Assembly (NCBI GenBank): GCA_024364735.1
Contig: JAGFNQ010008719.1
Location: 1-64,000, forward strand
Reading direction: 5' to 3'
Length of the DNA stretch: 64,000 nt
Source: Boesenbergia rotunda
Taxonomy: Eukaryota; Streptophyta; Magnoliopsida; Zingiberales; Zingiberaceae
Part shown: positions 24,272-35,342 of the stretch, piece after piece
Numbering within the stretch: position 1 is the first letter of the stretch
Layout of the letters: every line of letters starts with the position of its first letter
Translations under genes and position numbers: made by a program
Notes under the pieces: generated by a model
What the model was told of the DNA's origin: nothing
Seen by the model: the letters and a program-made list of their open reading frames with translations, nothing else
Database searches by the model: none

Positions 24272-24778
24272 CCTAGTGAAGGGCTGCTAGGCACCTGGCG
24301 AAGGAATGCCAGGATACAAAGTCCTAGCGAAGGGCTGCTAAGCAACTAGCGAAGGGCTGCTAGTCACCAAGTCCTAGCGAAGGGCTGCTAGGCACCTGGC
24401 GAAGGAATGCCAGGATACAAAGTCCTAGCGAAGGGCTGCTAGTCACCAAGTCCTAGCGAAGGGCTGCTAGGCAACTAGCGAAGGGCTGCTAGTCACCAAG
24501 TCCTAGCGAAGGGCTGCTAGGCAACCAAGTCCTAGCGAAGGGCTGCTAGGCAACTAGCGAAGGGCTGCTAGTCACCAAGTCCTAGCGAAGGGCTGCTAGG
24601 CAACTAGCGAAGGGCTGCTAGTCACCAAGTCCTAGCGAAGGACTGCTAGGCAACTAGCGAAGGGCTGCTAGTCACCAAGACCTAGCGAAGGATTGCTAGG
24701 CACCAGGCGAAGGACAGCTCAGTATCCAAGACCTGACAAAGGACCGTCAGGCAAAAGTCCAACCAAAGGAGCGGTTGG
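24272..24778 (+). repeat. Tandem array of about 20 covarying hairpins
   Basis: Units of about 20 nt with the form CCTAGC-GAAGGGCT-GCTAGG: a 6-bp stem and an 8-nt loop, mostly arranged in pairs within a 50-bp period. Variants keep the stem by paired changes: ACTAGC/GCTAGT, CCTGGC/GCCAGG, CCTGAC/GTCAGG and CCAACC/GGTTGG. The loop keeps AAGG. Only the unit near 24701-24720 has a poor stem. Confidence 0.9.
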
Positions 24779-25014
24779 CATCAGGTAAACTCTCCCGAGA
24801 GGAGTAGGTGAGGACGCGTTCCCCGTCGAGGGAACAGTAGGCGTCGGTTCGACCTAGGGCTCCATTTTGGAGACTAAAGTCAGAACCAAGACAGCTAAGG
24901 CTGTATAAATAAATATTTTATTGTTGCATTGTGTTTTGGACTAACCCTGGATGCAGGACCGAAGGAACGTGTGTCTGCAGCTCAGAAAGCCTCAAAGGAG
25001 AGAGGCAATGGCTG

Positions 25015-25356
25015 AGTAGGGCGCCCGGAGTGTCCCGGGCGCCCCCAAGGTGCATACAAAACAAGTCAAAGAAAAAAGGGTTCGAACAACTGCTGGGCGG
25101 GGCGCCCCCGTGCTCCTGGGCGCCCCCGCTGCTCACCGGCGCCCCCAGCGTCTCGGGCGCCCCCATGTGATGCCTCGGACCAGAAGCCTTCGAAGCCAGA
25201 AGATAAGATTTGACCCGGTCAACCCGGGCGCCCCGAGCGCTCCGGGCGCCCCGGTCAAAGCGGATCCCGAAGATAAGGGGATCAGACGCTGACCGAGATT
25301 GAACCGGATCGAAGGACACGTGGGGGGCGCCCCCGACGTCCCGGGCGCCCCCTGGC
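25015..25356 (+). repeat. Cluster of GGGCGCCC palindromes just upstream of the TATA box
   Basis: About ten GGCGCC cores, mostly in facing pairs 9-12 nt apart, for example GGGCGCCCGG and CCCGGGCGCCC at 25019-25045. The related LTR has the same cluster at 21640-21990. Confidence 0.85.
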
Positions 25357-27656
25357 CCTATATGAAGGGCCCTCGACCAACGCTTCCAATAATCAATTCT
25401 TTCAACGCCTCAAAGCTCTTCTACGCTCGTGCCTTGCTCCGGAAACACTCCAACTCGAGCCGACGACGTCCCGCTGCCCCGAAAAAGTCAATACACTCCG
25501 GACGTCGGTAACGAAGAGTGCAATTCTTTATTATTATTTTCGTGCATTTACTTTGTAACCAAATTCTGTAACTATTATTGTGCGTCATATAGAATTGCCC
25601 AAAGTAAACGGTCAACGACCGTGGGCCTTGGAGTAGGAGTCGACACAGGCTCCGAACCAAGTAAAATCGACTGTGTCTCTGTGTTGTGTTTATTTTTACT
25701 TCCGCTGTGCAATTGCTCTTTACGAAATTCCGAACGATTTTCGATATTCACCCCCCCTCTATCGGTTTTCTCGATCCAACACAGACTACATAGGAGCCGA
25801 TGATCGTCAGCATGCAATAATACAAGGATGGTGCATGATCCAAATACATATAACACTCACCAAGTCCTCAACTAACACGTCAGTGTGCTAGGTATAGGTC
25901 TGAATCCTATATCATAGGATACAAGTAATCTACTAGGTATACTGAAAAAGTAACCAGTGATCTATCCATGTCAAAATGCAAGAGGGAACATATCATTACA
26001 TCTATGCACATATATATATACATGGCAACTATCGAGACTGTATAAATCTAAACGAGAGACAAACTCAAGGATAAGCAACATATATCAAAGGCAGGTATAC
26101 TAAGGCAGATATAGCATACAATCTTACTGTTATTTATAACAAACCACGCATAGCAATATGACAATATCTAAAAGATAAGTCAAAGGGTACCCGCCTCCAA
26201 ATGCGAAATCCGTGAGCGACAAGAACCCCCCATCCAGACAATCCGCGACGAGGTAGATAAGTCAATCAATATCATGTATCAAATAACATAATTAGCTATC
26301 TACACCCAAGTAATTAGCTAATCTAACTTATCCAAACTGTATTAGGATTATTCCCAAGTACCCCGAGTTATGGATCATAGGCTCAACTTATGTTAACCTA
26401 ATCCAAGCAAAACTCTAACCCAATTTAGATAACCATCAAAGTGAAGCCACTCACAAGTCACAACATAGCAACACCTAACTCAACCGAATAGTTTTGTCCA
26501 AGCTTACCAATCCAACCCAGGGTGAGATACAAGAGCAACCAAAACAGAGCAAAATCAGATCAGACTTTTGAAAGTATTAAACTACAAGATGATAATAGAA
26601 CCTATAATGCTCCATAAAACAGATGCCAATTCCAACTACCACAGGACAAAATCCATCACTCAACTAAGTCCGCTAATCCCCATCAAAACGCATAGATCCA
26701 AACTCATGACAACATCATTCCACCATCAGCTAGATCCTAAACCAAAATCACATACCAATACATTAGTATTAGAACCAATGAGGTCTATGATGAAATCAAT
26801 GGAAGCTCAACAGTTACATGTTGAAACCCTTCGAGAACAACCCAGAACAACCCAAAACTTGCGGCAGAAACCAAATCCAATAACTCCTCATCAACAGACC
26901 TCTCAACAGATCAAGATCCAAACATAACATATTAAGAACAGATCCACCTCAACAAACTCCAATTCCCGACTCAAAATGTAACCCTAATTCTAAGTGAAAC
27001 CAACAGATCTAAGCAAAACAGTATCACAATATCAACCAAGATCTATGCCAATAGGAACAAGATCTCACGACAGATCAAAAATCAACACAGAACTCGATTC
27101 AAAATAAAGATGAACCATTCAAACACCAATCAAATCATCAACCACATCCTTACCCGAATTGCCTATGACAGGATGATCTCTGCTCAGATCCAATCAGCTC
27201 AACTCCTTTTTGGTGATCCTCCTTGTCTCTAGCAGCCCTCACGTCTGAAATTAGGGCAAGAGTCTGCTCTCCTCAAAGGAAACGATGTTGGCCACCATCC
27301 CAACCCAACTCCGGGGAGTCCACAAGCGCAGATCTACCGGCACCCCTCGTCGTCCGATCTCCAATCACAAAGGAAGAGAGGAGGGGAATCATCAGCGCCC
27401 GTAGGAAGGTGCGGCGGCGGCAGAGAATCGAAGAAAGAGTAGAAGAAGGAGGAGGAGGAGGAGGAGCTCTGGTTTCAGAATGGCACGCAGAAGGGCTTCG
27501 GGCTATGGCACGCGGAGAAGAAGAAAGGAAGAGGATCGATCGGGGCGACTGCGTGCGTTGGCTACGGGCGAAGGCAGAGGAGAGAAAAGCGTCGGCCTTG
27601 GCTACGAGTTAGGGCACGCAAAGAAGAATGGAAGACTTTCGGTCAATTAACCTAGG

Positions 27657-27694
<38 letters not shown>

Positions 27695-28038
27695 AATCAG
27701 ATTACCTAATTATATTCTATTATTTATACAATTTATCCTCATAAATTCCACCAAGGATCCAGAAAAATTTCTAAAAATTTTCCGTCATATTCTACAAGGT
27801 TATTTCTTGATTTAAACTTTAGAATTACTTGTCGTATTTTACATTCTCCCCCACTAATAAAAATTTGGTCCTCAAATTTCGTTATTCCTCATACGGCAAA
27901 CATTAGCAGCTAAACTTGTCCGTACAAATCATGAGTAGTCACTCCTTTTGATACCCTAAGGTTACACCGCTACGGAACAACTAGAAATATTAATCCAGAG
28001 GTTATCAACCAATAACCAGATACAACCGAACACCCATT

Positions 28039-30311
28039 TGTTGGGACCGGGTGCATGTCGACAAGGATACGGGTTCGTAAAATTTTAAATTTTTACGTGC
28101 AGCGGAAGAATTAGCATAAAATAATTTTCTAAATTATTTTAACCACGTATCTAGCATGCAACCTTATGATGTGTTGACATAATCATAAATTAAAACTTTG
28201 CGGAAAAGTAAACTAATTTACTAAGTACCTCTCGTAACTCGAAGTAAGGGACGAGATCCAACCGTAGCGTCCCTTGGAAGCTCCGCCTCTATTCGCGTCC
28301 ACGCCGAGTTCTCTTCGGGATGACTTCGCAAAGTCACAAGTTTTGTGCCGACGAGAACTACTAGATTATCTAAAGGCACAACTAGAAGATCAAGAGAAAA
28401 AGAAAGGAAACTAACCACCCGAGAAACGGAATCGAATTCCGAGAAGGAAGGAGATGATCCGATTCTTTTTTCTTCTTGGTTGGCTTCTCCTTCTTCTTGG
28501 TAGCTCACGGCAACCACCTACGGATGAAATTGCGCCGGCCCTAGGGTTGGTGTGCGCCGGCCCTAGGGTTGGTGAAGGGCGCCGGCCCTAAGGGAAAGAG
28601 AGAAGGAGATGAGAAGAATAAAAGAGAGAGAGGGAGAGATTAGCTCTATCAATTGTTGATTAGGAATTAAAGGCTTCCCTTTGGTTCCTTATATAGTTAC
28701 TTCTCCCTTGCCAAGTCTCCTCTTAACGGAATTAACGAAATTAGTTATAAGAATTTTATCTTATAAAATTTCTTATGACTTATTCCGTTATGCCTAGTTT
28801 TATTATAACTAATTTATAATAAAACAAATTCTTCTCTCCTTTTAAATTATGGAATAAATTTTATAAGAAATTTATAAACTTTCTTATTATGGAAAAATCA
28901 ATTCATAATTGATTTTATAAAATTAAAATAAACCAATTCGTGGATTATTTTAACTTCCATAAAATAATAAATTTCTATAAATTTATTTCTATAAATTTCT
29001 TTATACAAATTTATTTATCCATAATTTATAAAATAAATCGTGCTAGATCTATTTTATTAATTAAACCAAATAAAATGGTTTTCTCCCTTTAATGTGGCCG
29101 GCCACACCCTCTTTGGCCGGCCACTTCAAGCCCCACCAATCGCGAATTAAACTCATTTAATTCGCCCAACAAGCCTTCAAAAGACGTAGCCAATTTTAGC
29201 TTCCATTGCGCCTCTGATTAACTCAGATTCGACTTATTTCTCTTGATCGGAAAATCCAATTTTCAACTCGTTTTAAATCCCTCGGATTACTCGTAGTGCG
29301 TGTGACTAAATAGGCTTTCGATTTAGGTTGGTCGTCTATAATCAACCAATTATAGAACGATCATGAGTGGCACCTAGTAGTACATCATGATCCCCAATTA
29401 ATCGAAAGATCAACGGTTTGACCTCAGAAGAAATTATTCTGAAACCCTTCAGCAGCTCTAATAAATCGTGCCCCATTCCCTTCACCATCTTATACCCACT
29501 TGGTTCAGGACATGGTCTGTTTGTGTCAGTCCCCACTAGGCTGACTACGCCACACCTAGCCCAAGTAGTGTCTTTCTCGTCCTTTGGATTTCTAATTACT
29601 CTCATGTATTTAAGAGACTCGCACTCTTAACATGATATACTCTGGTCAGAGGTTTTGAGTAACAATCCGACGATAGGTCTGGGTATACATCTCCTCGCGA
29701 GGAGTGGTGAATCCTTTGTAGGCTGCTCAAACATCTTCGGGCACTTTGGCTTATACCCAATCATCCTGGGTCCACACCTCCTAGGAGATGCTTGCTTAAG
29801 ATGTTAAAGTATAAGTCTCCATGACCAAGATGACTTGAACACCGCAAGTCAAAGGAACATCGCACTTAAGCTGCAGTAAGAACTTCATTGACATATCTTT
29901 ATAGATTACCATATGAAGTTTTACAGCTAGTCACTCCAATGAACTAGTTCCCTTAACTAGCATCCATGTTTATCTCTGGACATTCCAATGTCACCAGCCA
30001 GTGAGAATCAGCTGATTAGAGAATAACCCATGCTAGTCTCAACAGAATTGATAGTGTCCGTATTTATTAATTCATCGACTAGAGATATTTTCAATACTTC
30101 ACAATTGCACATTCAGAGATAATCACTAGTTGTGATCCCATCACAAATTCTCTTATGCTGTGAATTGTATTGCGGACATTCAGTAGATGAGTTTAAGATG
30201 CCAATTAAATACACAAGCATGTATACTCAAATAGTGAATTATCATTTATTAAAATAAATATTTACAATCATAAGGCGATTGCCTTAGGACACTTCTCTCA
30301 TATCACTAACA
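28039..30311 (-). mobile_element. Solo LTR nested in the LARD-like interior
   Basis: TGTTGGGACC at 28039 to CACTAACA at 30311, flanked by CCATT (28034-28038 and 30312-30316). About 2.27 kb, non-coding. On the minus strand it starts TGTTAGTG, and a TATA box (CTATATAAGG) lies at about 28686-28695. Three GCCGGCCCTA repeats occur at about 28533-28592. Confidence 0.9.
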
Positions 30312-31509
30312 CCATTCAGTCATCACAACTGTCCAGGGTACTCAATCCTAAGATCACTGGCACTAAGTCTATACTCTGATGCTTAAATATAAAATGTCAA
30401 ATCTAGACGTAGCACCCGAGTATCCCCAAGTCAATAACATCCTCCCAAATATCACAAATCATATATATGTATACATATCCTTCCATAGACAAAGATAACA
30501 TATAATTTAAAGATTGTTCCAATATGTCATACCATATGCTGCTATCAATAACAGACTTCCTAAACAATCAACCACCAAAGGATTATTTATCCACCCAATG
30601 ATCCATCCAAAAAGCTATAATCCGGTAGGTCCATGTCCACTAACAAAATCCTCAAAATACAACATATCATAGAGATTCGTCAATCTCAATCCACCTCTCA
30701 ACACCAGCGAGAAAATTCATGGTGATATCAACCTTATCATCCCGTGACCTAATAGATCCACGATAGGGGTATAATAACCGAAAACCAGTGGGCATCTTTG
30801 ACCTCCTGATTAATGTCCAATATCTCGCCGAAAGATAAGGATACAGCTAACTCCACATCCTCCGCACCCTAGCGAGTCGTACATCCCAATGCACCATCGA
30901 GATTATCCAATCACATACACTCAATCTATGAGTCAATATCCCTCATAGAATAGCATAACAACTAACGAGTTACACCAACCGTCGCCTCGTAATCCAATAC
31001 AGTCCAATTCCTCCACTCCATGGTCAAAACCCTATAAGGTCCTATTCCATAACAAGAAGATAGAGGCGGGTTGTCTCTTAAGAGTATCTCAAGATACTCA
31101 TGAAGCAATTCCTTTATTTCTTCATAAGTCATCCTCGACATCATCTAACTAGAAGTGACCTAGTCTTGTAAGTGATTTGCCTCCGTGCAAATCATAAGTC
31201 CGTAGGTACCTTCTTGGTTATTCAGACCAACTACAAGCGGTAACCCAATAGTGTTAAGCAACTAGCTCCACACTTTTCCATATTAGCTCGAATCACCCAT
31301 CAACATGTACTTTCTAGGTTAACTACCAAGTACAAGTGATCCATGGTCAAAGTCCCCAAGGAACAGATTGTATCAATCCTCTACTAATCATAATAATATG
31401 TAGCTACTGCTACCCTATTGCATCAATGCAGATCATATACTCAAAACATGACATCTAGCTTATCTGTCCAGATATACGCAACATAAGAAAACTTGTAGCG
31501 CCATGAGCT

Positions 31510-31975
31510 ACTGTGAATTGATCCAATAACATGAGAGAATTTATAATTATACATAAATATACAGGAATAACAACCTGATCCAATGACATGAAAGAATTTC
31601 TAACCATACCTAAATACAGGAATAGTAACCTGATCCAATAACATGAAAGAATTTCTACCAATACCTAAATACAGGGATAGTAACATGATCCAATAACATG
31701 AAAGAATTTCTACCAATACCTAAATATAGGAATAATAACCTGATCCAATAACATGAAAGAATTTCTATCAATACCTAAATATAGGAATAGTAACCTGGTC
31801 CAATAACAAGAAAGAATTGCTATCAATACCTAAATACAGGAATAATAACCTGATTCAATGAAAGAATTTCTACTAATACCTAAATACAGGAATAGTAACA
31901 TGATCCAATAATATGAAAGAATTTCTACCAATACCTAAATACAGGAATAGTAACCCGATCCAATAACATGAGAGA
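31510..31975. repeat. 55-bp tandem repeat near the LARD primer-binding site
   Basis: About eight or nine imperfect copies of a unit built around TGATCCAATAACATGAAAGA and ACCTAAATACAGGAATA. It lies 250-720 bp inside the 5' LTR. Confidence 0.85.
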
Positions 31976-32218
31976 ATTCCTAATCCTACCTAACAAGGAT
32001 AAGGGGTACAAGAGAAGAGAAGAGAAGAAATACCTGTCGCCTGAAGAAATCCCATCGCGCCAAGTCCCAAACAACCACATCGAGAAAAATACTCCGAACA
32101 AATCCGACAAGACTCGTAAAACAAGTAGGCATCCCAAACCTACGCTCTTCTACCAAAATAAATTGGTATCGGATAGAAACCGTAAATCCACAAGTCCTCA
32201 AGGTATCCGACAACTTGA

Positions 32219-32230
32219 GCTCTGATACCA
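32219..32230 (-). other. Primer-binding site of the LARD-like element
   Basis: TGGTATCAGAGC on the minus strand, complementary to the 3' end of initiator tRNA-Met, 8 nt after the 5' LTR. It fixes the element's orientation. Confidence 0.85.
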
Positions 32231-32238
32231 AAATGAAT

Positions 32239-35200
32239 TGTCACGCCCCGAGACCTAGGAGTCGCTGATCCAATAGAAAATCAGACAGCACCTCCCCTGT
32301 CCGGCGGACAATTTACACATACACACCACAAATATAACAATACCACGCAGGTTATATTTGGCCTCAGGCCTCAAAATATATAGACACGACACAAAAGCAC
32401 AAGACAACTAAGTAAATCATACCTGACTGCGGACCGGTCCGACTTACGACGAAACAACCAATACACAAAAACCCCTCAGGGCACACGACACATATGACCT
32501 ATACAAATCGCTAAAATGAATATAAAATAATGCACTACAAAGTACAAAGCAAAATCCTGCGGTAGCGATGGGTAGGGACTGGCTGCTGGGCTCTTCTGGC
32601 GACTCCAAGTATCTCAACCTGAAATAAAAATATATGGCAACGGTGTGAGTCCATAAACTCAGCGAATACCCAGCAGATATGCATAGTGCGTTACAATAAC
32701 AATAAGGGTCTACGCTAATACAGTCTCATATGAACAATAGGAAAGGGTATACTAAAGATACGAAATAAAAGTACATACCCGAATCCATCTATCCTGCAGA
32801 GGGTAAAATAAATCCCTATGGAACAAGTATAACATATAATCCATGGTAAACAGGTATCCAGTATATGCATGTCAATCAAGTGCAGAAATCAAATGCAGCA
32901 AACAATGCACGATGCAAAATATGCACATGGTGCAATGACATGTGTCACCCCTGACGCCAGTCAGGCACCGTCCACCTATCATAAATGAACGACCGCGTGG
33001 GTAGGGCTATGACAACTGTACGAACCCTGCTATCACTGCTCCTGAGTGACCGAGTGGACAGGATGCTGGCGGAGGTCACTCTCCTACCCCAAGCAATGGG
33101 GGAGTCTAGCTCTCATCTTCTCGTGTTTCAGGACGAGAAGGGATCCCTGGCTACTACCACGCACCGGAACCACTCTCCAAATAGTGACCGTGCGGAGCAA
33201 TACAGGACAAATGCGCACACCATATGGTAGCCACTACCCCTGAGTGGATGTGTGTGCATATCCTCATGTAACTGACGACGGGCTCAGACTACATAGGAGC
33301 CAATGATCGTCAGCATGCAATAATACAAGGATGGTGCATGATCCAAATACATATAACACTCACCAAGTCCTCAACTAACACGTCAGTGTGCTAGGTATAG
33401 GTCTGAATCCTATATCATGGGATACAAGTAATCTACTAGGTATACTGAAAAAGTAACCAGTGATCTATCCATGTCAAAATGCAAGAGGGAACATATCACT
33501 ACATCTATGCACATATATATATACATGGCAACTATCGAGACTGTATGAATCTAAACGAGAGACAACCTCAAGGATAAGCAACATATATCAAAGGCAGGTA
33601 TACTAAGGCAGATATAGCATACAATCTTACAGTTATTTATAACAAACCACGCATAGCAATATGACAATATCTAAAAGATAAGTCAAAGGGTACTCACCTC
33701 CAAATGCGAAGTCCGTGAGCGACGAGAACCCCCCGTCCAGACAATCCGCGACGAGGTAGATAAGTCAATCAATATCATGTATCAAATAACATAATTAGCT
33801 ATCTACACCCAAGTAATTAGCTAATCTAACTAATCCAAACTGTATTAGGATTATTCCCAAGTACCCCGAGTTATGGATCTTAGGCTCAACTTAGGTTAAC
33901 CTAATCCAAGCAAAACTCTAACCCAATTTAGCTAACCATCAAAGTGAAGCCACTCACAAGTCACAACATAGCAACACCTAACTCAACCGAATAGTTTTGT
34001 CCAAGCTTACCAATCCAACCCAGGGTGAGATACAAGAGCAACCAGAACAGAGCAAAATCAGATCAGACTTTTGAAAGTATTAAACTACAAGATGATAATA
34101 GAACCTATAATGCTCCATAAAACAGATGCCAATTCCAACTACCACAGGACAAAATCCATCACTCAACTAAGTCCGCTAATCCCCATCAAAACGCACAGAT
34201 CCAAACTCATGACAACATCATTCCACCATCAGCTAGATCCTAAACCAAAATCACATACCAATACATTAGTATTAGAACCAATGAGGTCTATGATGAAATC
34301 AATGGAAGCTCAACAGTTACATGTTGAAACCCTTCGAGAACAACCCAGAACAACCCAAAACTTGCGGCAGAAACCAAATCCAATAACTCCTCATCAACAG
34401 ACCTCTCAACAGATCAAGATCCAAACATAACATATTAAGAACAGATCCACCTCAACAAACTCCAATTCCCGACTCAAAATGTAACCCTAATTCTAAGTGA
34501 AACCAACAGATCTAAGCAAAACAGTATCACAATATCAACCAAGATCTATGCCAATAGGAACAAGATCTCACGTCAGATCAAAAATCAACACAGAACTCGA
34601 TTCAAAATAAAGATGAACCATTCAAACACCAATCGAATCATCAACCACATCCTTACCCGAATTGCCTATGACAGGATGATCTCCGCTCGGATCTAATCAG
34701 CTCAACTCCTTTTTGGTGATCCTCCTTGTCTCTGGCAGCCCTCACGTCTGAAATTAGGGCAAGAGTCTACTCTCCCCAAAGGAAACGATGTTGGCCACCA
34801 TCCCAGCCCAACTCCGGGGAGTCCACACGCGCAGATCTACCGGCACCCCTCGTCGTCCGATCTCCAATCACAAAGGAAGAGAGGAGGGGAATCATCAGCG
34901 CCCGTAGGAAGGTGCGGCGGCGGCAGAGAATCGAAGAAAGAGTAGAAGAAGGAGGAGGAGGAGGAGGAGCTCTGGTTTCAGAATCGCACGCAGAAGGGCT
35001 TCGGGCTATGGCACGCGGAGAAGAAGAAAGGAAGAGGATCGATCGGGGCGGCTGCGTGCGTTGGCTGCGGGCGAAGGCAGAGGAGAGAAAAGCGTCGGCC
35101 TTGGCTGCGAGTTAGGGCACGCAAAGAAGAATGGAAGACTTTCGGTCAATTAACCTAGGTTATATATATATATATATATACCTCTAATAAATCGGTTTAC

Positions 35201-35337
35201 CTAATTATATTCTATTATTTATACAATTTATCCTCATAAATTCCACCAAGGATCCAGAAAAATTTCTAAAAATTTTCGTCATATTCTACAAGGTTATTTC
35301 TTGATTTAAACTTTAGAATTACTTGCCGTATTTTACA
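32239..35337 (-). repeat. 5' LTR of the LARD-like element
   Basis: 3099 bp, uninterrupted, TGTCACG … TTTTACA. It shows the empty target of the solo LTR present in the other LTR. No protein family recognised; the purine-rich stretch near 34900-35100 encodes only compositionally biased frames. Confidence 0.9.
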
Positions 35338-35342
35338 AAGAT

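Larger units (their letters stand above)
24153..25781 (+). mobile_element. Solo LTR (hairpin-array family), expanded copy
   Basis: TGTTGGTGCAG at 24153 to CTCGATCCAACA at 25781, flanked by CAGAC at 24148-24152 and 25782-25786. The other LTR of the host element shows the empty site (GGGCTCAGACTACATAGG near 33281), confirming the insertion. U3 carries a hairpin array (24272-24778) and GGGCGCCC palindromes (25019-25352); a TATA-like CTATATGAAG lies at about 25359. The end has TTCACCCCCCCTCT, like Sirevirus LTR ends. Confidence 0.93.
23126..27843 (-). repeat. 3' LTR of the LARD-like element, interrupted
   Basis: About 3.08 kb once the nested solo LTR and one CAGAC are removed. It lacks about 24 bp present in the right LTR (CACCCCTGACGCC … near 32945) and has a longer TA microsatellite (27659-27689). 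Open frames at 26568-26927 and 27223-27612 are antisense to the element and recur in the other LTR simply because the LTRs are duplicates. Confidence 0.9.
27844..32238 (-). other. Internal region of the LARD-like element
   Basis: No gag or pol motif on either strand outside the nested LTR (28039-30311). The largest frames are short and unlike any family. Near the PBS it holds a 55-bp tandem array (31510-31975). Confidence 0.75.
23126..35337 (-). mobile_element. Large non-autonomous LTR retrotransposon (LARD-like)
   Basis: LTRs at 23126-27843 (with a nested solo LTR) and 32239-35337, starting TGTCACGCCC and ending TTTTACA, flanked by AAGAT at 23121-23125 and 35338-35342. On the minus strand the 5' LTR is followed by an initiator-Met-type PBS (TGGTATCAGAGC, 32219-32230), and a purine tract (GTGGGGGAGAA) precedes the 3' LTR at 27844-27854. 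The internal region, net of a nested LTR, is about 2.1 kb and shows no gag or pol. Large LTRs with a non-coding interior fit the LARD class, which would depend on another element's proteins. The two LTRs are very similar, so insertion was recent. Confidence 0.9.

Noticed and set aside
24272..24778. CRISPR-like array of repeats and spacers
   Set aside because: Repeats are of plant LTR origin, spacers are not unique, and the same repeats occur in another solo LTR; the DNA is eukaryotic.
26568..26927. Conserved 119-codon frame found again at 34071-34430
   Set aside because: Identity follows from the two LTRs being duplicates; the frame is antisense to the element, shows no domain and has biased composition.
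27223..27612. 129-codon Arg/Glu/Gly-rich frame, again at 34726-35115
   Set aside because: Antisense to the LTR, purine-rich low complexity, no family match.
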